From: Nemertoderma westbladi
Taxonomy: Eukaryota > Xenacoelomorpha > Nemertodermatida > Nemertodermatidae
DNA length: 64,000 nucleotides
Assembly (NCBI GenBank): GCA_032718475.1
Contig: JAUCBJ010007267.1
Coordinates: 28,886 to 92,885, forward strand
Direction: 5' to 3'
Shown: piece after piece, positions 22,201 to 35,800 of the stretch
Numbering within the stretch: position 1 is the first letter of the stretch
How the letters are laid out: each line of letters opens with the position of its first letter
The notes under the pieces: generated by a model
Databases searched by the model: none
Seen by the model: only the letters and a program-made list of their open reading frames with translations
Told to the model about the DNA's origin: nothing
Position numbers and translations under genes: made by a program

Positions 22201-23090
22201 GACAGTAGAGTAGGTAGGTTATCTGGGACGACAGTAGAGCAGGTAGGTTATCTGGGACAATAGAGCAGGTAGGTTATCTGGGACAGTAGAGTAGGTAGCT
22301 TATCTGGGACAGTAGAGCAGGTAGGTTATCTGGGACAGTAGAGCAGGTAGGTTATCTGGGACAGTAGAGTAGGTAGGTTATCTGGGACAGTAGAGTAGGT
22401 AGGTTATCTGGGACAGTAGAGTAGGTAGCTTATCTGGGACAGTAGAGTAGGTAGGTTATCTGGGACAGTAGAGTAGGTAGGTTATCTGGGACAGACAGTA
22501 AAGCAGTTAGGTTATCTGGGACAGTAGAGTAGGTAGGTTATCTGGGACAGTAGAGTAGGTAGGTTATCTGGGACAGTAGAGTAGGTAGGTTATCTGGGGC
22601 AGTAGAGTAGGTAGGTTATCTGGGACAGTAGAGCAGGTAGGTTATCTGGGACAGTAGATCAGGTAGGTTATCTGGGACAGTAGAGTAGGTAGGTTATCTG
22701 GGACAGTAGAGCAGGTAGGTTATCTGAGACAGTAGAGTGTAGGTTATCTGGGACAGTAGAGCAGGTAGGTTATCTGGGACAGTAGAGCAGGTAGGTTATC
22801 TGGGACAGTAGAGTGTAGGTTATCTGGGACAGTAGAGCAGGTAGGTTATCTGGGACAGTAGAGCAGGTAGGTTATCTGGGACTGTAGAGCAGGTAGGTTA
22901 TCTGGGACGACAGTAGAGCAGGTAGGTTATCTGGGACAGTAGAGCAGGTAGGTTATCTGGGACAGTAGAGCAGGTAGGTTATCTGGGACGACAGTAGAGC
23001 AGGTAGGTTATCTGGGACAGTAGAGCAGGTAGGTTATCTGGGACATTAGAGTAGGTAGGTTATCTGGGACGACAGTAGAGCAGGTAGCTT
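19221..23090. repeat. 26-bp satellite, array A
   Basis: About 3.9 kb of monomers ttatctgggacagtagagca + ggtagg. Variants: 29 bp (gggacgacagtag), 23 bp (agagtgtagg), gacattagag, and cag/tag before the gtaggt. Nearly every monomer keeps (A/T)G|GTAGGT, a consensus-like 5' splice site in the orientation of the transporter gene. Confidence 0.95.
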
Positions 23091-25711
23091 ATCAGGTAGC
23101 TTATTACAGGTCAGGTCAGGTATTCTAGGTCATTGATCAAGAAAACTTGCCACCTCCATGCAGCATAAAGGCCCTCTTACTAGGGCAAATCTGGTCCTGT
23201 AACTAGGACCCCCTTCGTTCTGGGATAAGGACGCCCTTGGTCCTGGATTAAGGACCCATATACTTGGGTGCAGGGGTATATGGCCTGGCCAGGCAGATGG
23301 TGATCTACCAATGGCTGGTCAGGAGTAGAGTGTTCTCATGTCCAATCTGAGTGCACTTCACTGCGACCTGCACCTGGCAGCAGGGGTACAGGGCATGACC
23401 CAGCAGATGAGCTGCACAGCCAATGGTGGGTCATGTGCGCCAGAGTAGATATGGGTGATGGGCCGCATATCTGACTCCACCGCGACACCCACCCTGTGGA
23501 ATGGCAAACCAGGGTGTGGTATTTGCCCCGAGAGCCCACCGGCAAAAAAGCACCCCCCAACCCCCACTATGGATTACATCAGTAATGCGGAGGTCCAGCA
23601 ACTAGAGGCCAGTGGAATGACTGGACACAATCGGCCTCACAGGCGTTAGTTAACTCCTGACCGGCTGCCTGTCTCACCCCCTACTGGAGAGAGAGCGGCA
23701 ATCAATTCTTTGAGTCCCTTTCCTGATGACCTTTCTGGCCCAAACCCTGGGTCACCAGGGAGGCCAGATTGCGAGGGGGAGAGGGATTCTGGAGTTGGAG
23801 GCTACTCTCATGTTCCACCCCGACCAACAAAGCCATTGGTGAATCTGAGGCAAGTCACTAGACTAGCCTCAATAAACACCCTAACACTCGGGTCCCCAAT
23901 GCGACAAGGTGAGCTAACTGCCTTGGCAGATAAGCTTTCTCTTAGTGCAGTGGGTGTTCAAGAGCACCGAATGCAGACTGGACAGACTGATGAGGTTCTG
24001 ATTAAGGACATGGGGGGCGCTTGGCGACTCGCCCTCGCTTCAGCAGATGATAGTGGCAATGGTGGATCCAACTCTGGTAACTCTGGCAATGGTGGATCCT
24101 ATTGATGAATCCAACTGCACATACAGCATTGGACAAAATATACCAAATCTCTAACCGCATCATCCGTTGCCAAACGTCCATGTTCTGGAAGACTGGCTAA
24201 GAAGTTTCCTAAGGTGGTTCTGATCTGATTGTGTGCCACTCTCCAACTAGTGTTGCCCCTGTAGAGGACGTGGAAAATTTCTACCAGAATCTACAAGCAG
24301 CTACTTATGGAGTGGATCAGCAAGCATTCTTAACATTCCTGGGAGACTTTAATGCAAGTCTGCATCAATCACCTGCATCGCCCTGGGTCTATAGCAATAG
24401 TGTTAACATAAATTCTGTCCATCTTCAGGATTTTATCTCTGGAAATTGATTGTTTTCGGCTGGAACCCAGTTCAAGAAGCGAACTGGAAAGCTATGGACT
24501 CATAGTTGACCCAGTGATCACAAGTCCCAGATAGACCATATCATGTTTCGTAGGAAATACTAGGAGCTCTATACAAGACTGTAATGGATTTACACTACGA
24601 CCCTTTTCCAGTGATTACCGCCTTATTGTGGCCAAGGTAAGACTTAGTCTGCGTGCTACCAGAACAACGAAATCTGCCTTGCCGCGGCATGACTGGTCCT
24701 CTCTGTTGCAACAGCCAAGTGTGAGATCCAGCTTCACACTACAGCTGAGCAACAGGTATGAGGTTCTTGCCTCTGAAGCGGCAGATCACTGCGAGGGCTA
24801 TACTGCCTTCACAGAAGCAGTTAAATTATAAGCTGCAGAAACAGTTCCTGTATACCCTCGAAACAGGAAAATGGCCCCCTGGACTGACAACAAAATTCAG
24901 AAGTGCCGAAATGACCTCTACAAGGCGCAGAAAGAGTCCCGACTCAAACAGACTTCAGCGGCCAAGAATGCAGTTAAGGCTGCATCTAGGTCCCTGAACA
25001 GGCAGTACTCTGTTAATCTACAGGAGCTAATAAACCAACAGGTTGATGCCATCAATGAAAGCTGCTGCAAAGAGCATTAAGACCAATCGTGCCAGTGGAG
25101 TAGATGGTGTTCCCCCTGAGGTCTTTAAAATACCTGAGTGTTTAAAGCTCATCTATCCCACCATAGTAGACATGTACCGAACAACAAGAGTCCCCACAAG
25201 AAATGAAAACAAATAAGTTGGTGCCAGTTCCCAAGAAGGGCAACCTAACACTCTATGGTTCTTTTCGGGGAATCTCATTGATCTCGATTGCTGCAAAGCT
25301 ATACAATAGAATTCTACTAAATCGCATCAGGGATCCCATTGAGAGACTGCTCCGTGGAAATCAGAATGGGTTCCGTAAAGGTCGTGGGACCATGGAGCCC
25401 ATTTTGGCACTTATAAGGATAATTGAAGAGTTATCAAAAAAGAAAGACAGGCATCTGGCTGTTGTCTTTGTTGACTTCTTCAAGGTCTTTGATTCAGTCT
25501 CTCGCTCACGTATGTTCAGCATACTTTCATTATATGGGATTCCTGATGAAATTATTGCAGCAATCAGATCAGTATACGATGGTTCGACAACATTTGTGTC
25601 TACTGTTGACGGTGACACAGAACCATTTGAAGTGTTATGGGGCGTCCTCCAGGGAGACACACTTGCACCATTCTTGTTCATAATTGTAGTTGACTATGTT
25701 CTACGCATGTC
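23091..25711 (+). mobile_element. Decayed LINE fragment, copy 2
   Basis: Nearly identical to copy 1, offset by 6491 bp, with the same left (gtagcttatcaggtagctt) and right (gcatgtcctggttatctgg) junctions. Differences include a new stop (aggcgttagtt near 23645), an extra C in agagtccccacaag near 25195 that shifts the RT frame, and cttataagg where copy 1 has cttagaagg. It shares the extra C and the cttataagg variant with copy 3. Identical junctions show that it arose by duplication of a LINE-plus-satellite block, not by a new insertion. Confidence 0.85.
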
Positions 25712-28700
25712 CTGGTTATCTGGGACAGTAGAGCAGGTAGGTTATCTGGGACGACAGTAGAGCAGGTAGGTTATCTGGCACAGTAGAGTAGGTAGGTTAT
25801 CTGGGACAGTAGAGTAGGTAGGTTATCTGGGACAGTAGAGTAGGTAGGTTATCTGGGCCATTAGAGTAGGTAGGTTATCTGGGACAGTAGAGCAGGTAGG
25901 TTATCTGGGACAGTAGAGGAGGTAGGTTATCTGGGACAGTAGAGTAGGTAGGTTATCTGGGATAGTAGAGCAGGTAGGTTATCTGGGACAGTAGAGCAGG
26001 TAGGTTATCTGGGACAGTAGAGCAGGTATGTTATCTGGGACAGTAGAGCAGGTAGGTTATCTGGGACAGTAGAGCAGGTAGGTTATCTGGGACGACAGTA
26101 GAGCAGGTAGGTTATCTGGGACGACAGTAGAGCAGGTAGGTTATCTGGGACATTAGAGTAGGTAGGTTATCTGGGACAGTAGAGCAGGTAGGTTTTCTGG
26201 GACAGTAGAGCAGGTAGGTTATCTGGGACAGTAGAGCAGGTAGGTTATATGGGACATTCGAGTAGGTAGGTTATCTGGGACAGTAGAGCAGGTAGGTTAT
26301 CTGGGACAGTAGAGTGTAGGTTATCTGGGACAGTAGAGCAGGTAGGTTATCTGGGACAGTAGAGCAGGTAGGTTATCTGGGACAGTAGAGCAGGTAGGTT
26401 ATCTGGGACAGTAGAGCAGGTAGGTTATATGGGACATTAGAGTAGGTAGGTTATCTGGGACAGTAGAGTGTAGGTTATCTGGGACAGTAGAGTAGGTAGG
26501 TTATCTGGGACAGTAGAGCAGGTAGGTTATCTGAGACAGTAGAGTGTAGGTTATCTGGGACAGTAGAGCAGGTAGGTTATCTGGGACAGTAGAGCAGGTA
26601 GGTTATCTGGGACAGTAGAGTGTAGGTTATCTGGGACAGTAGAGCAGGTAGGTTATCTGGGACAGTAGAGCAGGTAGGTTATCTGGGACAGTAGAGCAGG
26701 TAGGTTATCTGGGACGACAGTAGAGCAGGTAGGTTATCTGGGACAGTAGAGCAGGTAGGTTATCTGGGACAGTAGAGCAGGTAGGTTATCTGGGACGACA
26801 GTAGAGCAGGTAGGTTATCTGGGACAGTAGAGCAGGTAGGTTATCTGGGACATTAGAGTAGGTAGGTTATCTGGGACAGTAGAGCAGGTAGGTTATCTGG
26901 GACATTAGAGTAGGTAGGTTATCTGGGACAGTAGAGCAGGTAGGTTATCTGGGACAGTAGAGTGTAGGTTATCTGGGACAGTAGAGCAGGTAGGTTATCT
27001 GGGACAGTAGAGCAGGTAGGTTATCTGGGACAGTAGAGCAGGTAGGTTATCTGGGACAGTAGAGCAGGTAGGTTATCTGGGACAGTAGAGCAGGTAGGTT
27101 ATCTGGGACAGTAGAGCAGGTAGGTTATCTGGGACATTAGAGTAGGTAGGTTATCTGGGACAGTAGAGTAGGTAGGTTATCTGGGACAGTAGAGCAGGTA
27201 GGTTATCTGGGACAGTAGAGTGTAGGTTATCTGGGACAGTAGAGCAGGTAGGTTATCTGGGACAGTAGAGCAGGTAGGTTATCTGGGACAGTAGAGCAGG
27301 TAGGTTATCTGGGACAGTAGAGCAGGTAGGTTATCTGGGACAGTAGAGCAGGTAGGTTATCTGGGACAGTAGAGCAGGTAGGTTATCTGGGACGACAGTA
27401 GAGCAGGTAGGTTATCTGGGACAGTAGAGCAGGTATGTTATCTGGGACAGTAGAGCAGGTAGGTTATCTGGGACAGTAGAGCAGGTAGGTTATCTGGGAC
27501 GACAGTAGAGCAGGTAGGTTATCTGGGACGACAGTAGAGCAGGTAGGTTATCTGGGACATTAGAGTAGGTAGGTTATCTGGGACAGTAGAGCAGGTAGGT
27601 TATCTGGGACAGTAGAGCAGGTAGGTTATATGGGACATTAGAGTAGGTAGGTTATCTGGGACAGTAGAGCAGGTAGGTTATCTGGGACAGTAGAGTGTAG
27701 GTTATCTGGGACAGTAGAGCAGGTAGGTTATCTGGGACAGTAGAGCAGGTAGGTTATCTGGGACAGTAGAGCAGGTAGGTTATCTGGGACAGTAGAGCAG
27801 GTAGGTTATATGGGACATTAGAGTAGGTAGGTTATCTGGGACAGTAGAGCAGGTAGGTTATCTGGGACAGTAGAGTGTAGGTTATCTGGGACAGTAGAGT
27901 AGGTAGGTTATCTGGGACAGTAGAGCAGGTAGGTTATCTGAGACAGTATAGTGTAGGTTATCTGGGACAGTAGAGCAGGTAGGTTATCTGGGACAGTAGA
28001 GCAGGTAGGTTATCTGGGACAGTAGAGTGTAGGTTATCTGGGACAGTAGAGCAGGTAGGTTATCTGGGACAGTAGAGCAGGTAGGTTATCTGGGACAGTA
28101 GAGCAGGTAGGTTATCTGGGACGACAGTAGAGCAGGTAGGTTATCTGGGACAGTAGAGCAGGTAGGTTATCTGGGACAGTAGAGCAGGTAGGTTATCTGG
28201 GACGACAGTAGAGCAGGTAGGTTATCTGGGACAGTAGAGCAGGTAGGTTATCTGGGACATTAGAGTAGGTAGGTTATCTGGGACAGTAGAGCAGGTAGGT
28301 TATCTGGGACATTAGAGTAGGTAGGTTATCTGGGACAGTAGAGCAGGTAGGTTATCTGGGACAGTAGAGTGTAGGTTATCTGGGACAGTAGAGCAGGTAG
28401 GTTATCTGGGACAGTAGAGCAGGTAGGTTATCTGGGACAGTAGAGCAGGTAGGTTATCTGGGACAGTAGAGCAGGTAGGTTATCTGGGACAGTAGAGCAG
28501 GTAGGTTATCTGGGACATTATAGTAGGTAGGTTATCTGGGACAGTAGAGTAGGTAGGTTATCTGGGACAGTAGAGCAGGTAGGTTATCTGGGACAGTAGA
28601 GTGTAGGTTATCTGGGACAGTAGAGCAGGTAGGTTATCTGGGACAGTAGAGCAGGTAGGTTATCTGGGACAGTAGAGCAGGTAGGTTATCTGGGACAGTA

Positions 28701-30236
28701 GAGCAGGTAGGTTATCTGGGACAGTAGAGCAGGTAGGTTATCTGGGACAGTAGAGCAGGTAGGTTATCTGGGACGACAGTAGAGCAGGTAGGTTATCTGG
28801 GACAGTAGAGTAGGTAGGTTATCTGGGACAGTAGAGTAGGTAGCTTATCTGGGACAGTAGAGCAGGTAGGTTATCTGGGACAGTAGAGCAGGTAGGTTAT
28901 CTGGGACAGTAGAGCAGGTAGGTTATCTGGGACAGTAGAGCAGGTAGGTTATCTGGGACAGTAGAGCAGGTAGGTTATCTGGGACAGTAGAGCAGGTAGG
29001 TTATCTGGGACGACAGTAGAGCAGGTAGGTTATCTGGGACAGTAGAGTAGGTAGGTTATCTGGGACAGTAGAGTAGGTAGCTTATCTGGGACAGTAGAGC
29101 AGGTAGGTTATCTGGGACAGTAGAGTAGGTAGGTTATCTGGGACGACAGTAGAGTAGGTAGGTTATCTGGGACAGTAGAGTAGGTAGGTTATCTGGGACA
29201 GTAGAGTAGGTAGGTTATCTGGGACAGTAGAGTAGGTAGGTTATCTGGGACGACAGTAGAGCAGGTAGGTTATCTGGGACAGTAGAGCAGGTAGGTTATC
29301 TGGGACAGTAGAGTAGGTAGCTTATCTGGGACAGTAGAGCAGGTAGGTTATCTGGGACAGTAGAGCAGGTAGGTTATCTGGGACAGTAGAGTAGGTAGGT
29401 TATCTGGGACAGTAGAGTAGGTAGGTTATCTGGGACAGTAGAGTAGGTAGCTTATCTGGGACAGTAGAGTAGGTAGGTTATCTGGGACAGTAGAGTAGGT
29501 AGGTTATCTGGGACAGTAAAGCAGTTAGGTTATCTGGGACAGTAGAGTAGGTAGGTTATCTGGGACAGTAGAGTAGGTAGGTTATCTGGGACAGTAGAGT
29601 AGGTAGGTTATCTGGGGCAGTAGAGTAGGTAGGTTATCTGGGACAGTAGAGCAGGTAGGTTATCTGGGACAGTAGATCAGGTAGGTTATCTGGGACAGTA
29701 GAGTAGGTAGGTTATCTGGGACAGTAGAGCAGGTAGGTTATCTGAGACAGTAGAGTGTAGGTTATCTGGGACAGTAGAGCAGGTAGGTTATCTGGGACAG
29801 TAGAGTAGGTAGGTTATCTGGGACAGTAGAGCAGGTAGGTTATCTGAGACAGTAGAGTGTAGGTTATCTGGGACAGTAGAGCAGGTAGGTTATCTGGGAC
29901 AGTAGAGTAGGTAGGTTATCTGGGACAGTAGAGCAGGTAGGTTATCTGGGACAGTAGAGTGTAGGTTATCTGGGACAGTAGAGCAGGTAGGTTATCTGGG
30001 ACAGTAGAGCAGGTAGGTTATCTGGGACAGTAGAGCAGGTAGGTTATCTGGGACGACAGTAGAGCAGGTAGGTTATCTGGGACAGTAGAGCAGGTAGGTT
30101 ATCTGGGACAGTAGAGCAGGTAGGTTATCTGGGACGACAGTAGAGCAGGTAGGTTATCTGGGACAGTAGAGCAGGTAGGTTATCTGGGACATTAGAGTAG
30201 GTAGGTTATCTGGGACGACAGTAGAGCAGGTAGCTT
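25712..30236. repeat. 26-bp satellite, array B
   Basis: About 4.5 kb. It begins with the same order of variant monomers as arrays A and C (gacgacag, ggcacagtag, gggccattag, agaggagg). A ggttttctggg variant near 26192 is shared with array C and not array A; a taaagcagttagg variant is shared with array A and not array C. Confidence 0.95.
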
Positions 30237-32859
30237 ATCAGGTAGCTTATTACAGGTCAGGTCAGGTATTCTAGGTCATTGATCAAGAAAACTTGCCACC
30301 TCCATGCAGCATAAAGGCCCTCTTACTAGGGCAAATCTGGTCCTGTAACTAGGACCCCCTTCGTTCTGGGATAAGGACGCCCTTGGTCCTGGATTAAGGA
30401 CCCATATACTTGGGTGCAGGGGTATATGGCCTGGCCAGGCAGATGGTGATCTACCAATGGCTGGTCAGGAGTAGAGTGTTCTCATGTCCAATCTGAGTGC
30501 ACTTCACTGCGACCTGCACCTGGCAGCAGGGGTACAGGGCATGACCCAGCAGATGAGCTGCACAGCCAATGGTGGGTCATGTGCGCCAGAGTAGATATGG
30601 GTGATGGGCCGCATATCTGACTCCACCGCGACACCCACCCTGTGGAATGGCAAACCAGGGTGTGGTATTTGCCCCGAGAGCCCACCGGCAAAAAAGCACC
30701 CCCCAACCCCCACTATGGATTACATCAGTAATGCGGAGGTCCAGCAACTAGAGGCCAGTGGAATGACTGGACACAATCGGCCTCACAGGCGTCAGTTAAC
30801 TCCTGACCGGCTGCCTGTCTCACCCCCTACTGGAGAGAGAGCGGCAATCAATTCTTTGAGTCCCTTTCCTGATGACCTTTCTGGCCCAAACCCTGGGTCA
30901 CCAGGGAGGCCAGATTGCGAGGGGGAGAGGGATTCTGGAGTTGGAGGCTACTCTCATGTTCCACCCCGACCAACAAAGCCATTGGTGAATCTGAGGCAAG
31001 TCACTAGACTAGCCTCAATAAACACCCTAACACTCGGGTCCCCAATGCGACAAGGTGAGCTAACTGCCTTGGCAGATAAGCTTTCTCTTAGTGCAGTGGG
31101 TGTTCAAGAGCACCGAATGCAGACTGGACAGACTGATGAGGTTCTGATTAAGGACATGGGGGGCGCTTGGCGACTCGCCCTCGCTTCAGCAGATGATAGT
31201 GGCAATGGTGGATCCAACTCTGGTAACTCTGGCAATGGTGGATCCTATTGATGAATCCAACTGCACATACAGCATTGGACAAAATATACCAAATCTCTAA
31301 CCGCATCATCCGTTGCCAAACGTCCATGTTCTGGAAGACTGGCTAAGAAGTTTCCTAAGGTGGTTCTGATCTGATTGTGTGCCACTCTCCAACTAGTGTT
31401 GCCCCTGTAGAGGACGTGGAAAATTTCTACCAGAATCTACAAGCAGCTACTTATGGAGTGGATCAGCAAGCATTCTTAACATTCCTGGGAGACTTTAATG
31501 CAAGTCTGCATCAATCACCTGCATCGCCCTGGGTCTATAGCAATAGTGTTAACATAAATTCTGTCCATCTTCAGGATTTTATCTCTGGAAATTGATTGTT
31601 TTCGGCTGGAACCCAGTTCAAGAAGCGAACTGGAAAGCTATGGACTCATAGTTGACCCAGTGATCACAAGTCCCAGATAGACCATATCATGTTTCGTAGG
31701 AAATACTAGGAGCTCTATACAAGACTGTAATGGATTTACACTACGACCCTTTTCCAGTGATTACCGCCTTATTGTGGCCAAGGTAAGACTTAGTCTGCAT
31801 GCTAGCAGAACAACGAAATCTGCCTTGCCGCGGCATGACTGGTCCTCTCTGTTGCAACAGCCAAGTGTGAGATCCAGCTTCACACTACAGCTGAGCAACA
31901 GGTATGAGGTTCTTGCCTCTGAAGCGGCAGATCACTGCGAGGGCTATACTGCCTTCACAGAAGCAGTTAAATTATAAGCTGCAGAAACAGTTCCTGTATA
32001 CCCTCGAAACAGGAAAATGGCCCCCTGGACTGACAACAAAATTCAGAAGTGCCGAAATGACCTCTACAAGGCGCAGAAAGAGTCCCGACTCAAACAGACT
32101 TCAGCGGCCAAGAATGCAGTTAAGGCTGCATCTAGGTCCCTGAACAGGCAGTACTCTGTTAATCTACAGGAGCTAATAAACCAACAGGTTGATGCCATCA
32201 ATGAAAGCTGCTGCAAAGAGCATTAAGACCAATCGTGCCAGTGGAGTAGATGGTGTTCCCCCTGAGGTCTTTAAAATACCTGAGTGTTTAAAGCTCATCT
32301 ATCCCACCATAGTAGACATGTACCGAACAACAAGAGTCCCCACAAGAAATGAAAACAAATAAGTTGGTGCCAGTTCCCAAGAAGGGCAACCTAACACTCT
32401 ATGGTTCTTTTCGGGGAATCTCATTGATCTCGATTGCTGCAAAGCTATACAATAGAATTCTACTAAATCGCATCAGGGATCCCATTGAGAGACTGCTCCG
32501 TGGAAATCAGAATGGGTTCCGTAAAGGTCGTGGGACCATGGAGCCCATTTTGGCACTTATAAGGATAATTGAAGAGTTATCAAAAAAGAAAGACAGGCAT
32601 CTGGCTGTTGTCTTTGTTGACTTCTTCAAGGTCTTTGATTCAGTCTCTCGCTCACGTATGTTCAGCATACTTTCATTATATGGGATTCCTGATGAAATTA
32701 TTGCAGCAATCAGATCAGTATACGATGGTTCGACAACATTTGTGTCTACTGTTGACGGTGACACAGAACCATTTGAAGTGTTATGGGGCGTCCTCCAGGG
32801 AGACACACTTGCACCATTCTTGTTCATAATTGTAGTTGACTATGGTCTACGCATGTCCT
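30237..32859 (+). mobile_element. Decayed LINE fragment, copy 3
   Basis: Nearly identical to copy 2, offset by 7146 bp, with identical junctions. It keeps the extra C of copy 2 (near 32340) but not copy 2's stop at aggcgttag. Private changes include cttagtctgcatgctag near 31790 and tatggtctac near 32842. The same order of endonuclease and RT remnants and the same loss of the 3' part are seen as in copies 1 and 2. Confidence 0.85.
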
Positions 32860-35800
32860 GGTTATCTGGGACAGTAGAGCAGGTAGGTTATCTGGGACGA
32901 CAGTAGAGCAGGTAGGTTATCTGGCACAGTAGAGTAGGTAGGTTATCTGGGACAGTAGAGTAGGTAGGTTATCTGGGACAGTAGAGTAGGTAGGTTATCT
33001 GGGCCATTAGAGTAGGTAGGTTATCTGGGACAGTAGAGCAGGTAGGTTATCTGGGACAGTAGAGGAGGTAGGTTATCTGGGACAGTAGAGTAGGTAAGTT
33101 ATCTGGGATAGTAGAGCAGGTAGGTTATCTGGGACAGTAGAGCAGGTAGGTTATCTGGGACAGTAGAGCAGGTATGTTATCTGGGACAGTAGAGCAGGTA
33201 GGTTATCTGGGACAGTAGAGCAGGTAGGTTATCTGGGACGACAGTAGAGCAGGTAGGTTATCTGGGACGACAGTAGAGCAGGTAGGTTATCTGGGACATT
33301 AGAGTAGGTAGGTTATCTGGGACAGTAGAGCAGGTAGGTTTTCTGGGACAGTAGAGCAGGTAGGTTATCTGGGACAGTAGAGCAGGTAGGTTATATGGGA
33401 CATTCGAGTAGGTAGGTTATCTGGGACAGTAGAGCAGGTAGGTTATCTGGGACAGTAGAGTGTAGGTTATCTGGGACAGTAGAGCAGGTAGGTTATCTGG
33501 GACAGTAGAGCAGGTAGGTTATCTGGGACAGTAGAGCAGGTAGGTTATCTGGGACAGTAGAGCAGGTAGGTTATATGGGACATTAGAGTAGGTAGGTTAT
33601 CTGGGACAGTAGAGCAGGTAGGTTATCTGGGACAGTAGAGTGTAGGTTATCTGGGACAGTAGAGTAGGTAGGTTATCTGGGACAGTAGAGCAGGTAGGTT
33701 ATCTGAGACAGTAGAGTGTAGGTTATCTGGGACAGTAGAGCAGGTAGGTTATCTGGGACAGTAGAGCAGGTAGGTTATCTGGGACAGTAGAGTGTAGGTT
33801 ATCTGGGACAGTAGAGCAGGTAGGTTATCTGGGACAGTAGAGCAGGTAGGTTATCTGGGACAGTAGAGCAGGTAGGTTATCTGGGACGACAGTAGAGCAG
33901 GTAGGTTATCTGGGACAGTAGAGCAGGTAGGTTATCTGGGACAGTAGAGCAGGTAGGTTATCTGGGACGACAGTAGAGCAGGTAGGTTATCTGGGACAGT
34001 AGAGCAGGTAGGTTATCTGGGACATTAGAGTAGGTAGGTTATCTGGGACAGTAGAGCAGGTAGGTTATCTGGGACATTAGAGTAGGTAGGTTATCTGGGA
34101 CAGTAGAGCAGGTAGGTTATCTGGGACAGTAGAGTGTAGGTTATCTGGGACAGTAGAGCAGGTAGGTTATCTGGGACAGTAGAGCAGGTAGGTTATCTGG
34201 GACAGTAGAGCAGGTAGGTTATCTGGGACAGTAGAGCAGGTAGGTTATCTGGGACAGTAGAGCAGGTAGGTTATCTGGGACAGTAGAGCAGGTAGGTTAT
34301 CTGGGACATTAGAGTAGGTAGGTTATCTGGGACAGTAGAGTAGGTAGGTTATCTGGGACAGTAGAGCAGGTAGGTTATCTGGGACAGTAGAGTGTAGGTT
34401 ATCTGGGACAGTAGAGCAGGTAGGTTATCTGGGACAGTAGAGCAGGTAGGTTATCTGGGACAGTAGAGCAGGTAGGTTATCTGGGACAGTAGAGCAGGTA
34501 GGTTATCTGGGACAGTAGAGCAGGTAGGTTATCTGGGACAGTAGAGCAGGTAGGTTATCTGGGACGACAGTAGAGCAGGTAGGTTATCTGGGACAGTAGA
34601 GTAGGTAGGTTATCTGGGACAGTAGAGTAGGTAGCTTATCTGGGACAGTAGAGCAGGTAGGTTATCTGGGACAGTAGAGCAGGTAGGTTATCTGGGACAG
34701 TAGAGCAGGTAGGTTATCTGGGACAGTAGAGCAGGTAGGTTATCTGGGACAGTAGAGCAGGTAGGTTATCTGGGACAGTAGAGCAGGTAGGTTATCTGGG
34801 ACGACAGTAGAGCAGGTAGGTTATCTGGGACAGTAGAGTAGGTAGGTTATCTGGGACAGTAGAGTAGGTAGCTTATCTGGGACAGTAGAGCAGGTAGGTT
34901 ATCTGGGACAGTAGAGTAGGTAGGTTATCTGGGACGACAGTAGAGTAGGTAGGTTATCTGGGACAGTAGAGTAGGTAGGTTATCTGGGACAGTAGAGTAG
35001 GTAGGTTATCTGGGACAGTAGAGTAGGTAGGTTATCTGGGACGACAGTAGAGCAGGTAGGTTATCTGGGACAATAGAGCAGGTAGGTTATCTGGGACAGT
35101 AGAGTAGGTAGCTTATCTGGGACAGTAGAGCAGGTAGGTTATCTGGGACAGTAGAGCAGGTAGGTTATCTGGGACAGTAGAGTAGGTAGGTTATCTGGGA
35201 CAGTAGAGTAGGTAGGTTATCTGGGACAGTAGAGTAGGTAGCTTATCTGGGACAGTAGAGTAGGTAGGTTATCTGGGACAGTAGAGTAGGTAGGTTATCT
35301 GGGACAGTAGAGCAGTTAGGTTATCTGGGACAGTAGAGTAGGTAGGTTATCTGGGACAGTAGAGTAGGTAGGTTATCTGGGACAGTAGAGTAGGTAGGTT
35401 ATCTGGGGCAGTAGAGTAGGTAGGTTATCTGGGACAGTAGAGCAGGTAGGTTATCTGGGACAGTAGATCAGGTAGGTTATCTGGGACAGTAGAGTAGGTA
35501 GGTTATCTGGGACAGTAGAGCAGGTAGGTTATCTGAGACAGTAGAGTGTAGGTTATCTGGGACAGTAGAGCAGGTAGGTTATCTGGGACAGTAGAGCAGG
35601 TAGGTTATCTGGGACAGTAGAGTGTAGGTTATCTGGGACAGTAGAGCAGGTAGGTTATCTGGGACAGTAGAGCAGGTAGGTTATCTGGGACAGTAGAGCA
35701 GGTAGGTTATCTGGGACGACAGTAGAGCAGGTAGGTTATCTGGGACAGTAGAGCAGGTAGGTTATCTGGGACAGTAGAGCAGGTAGGTTATCTGGGACGA

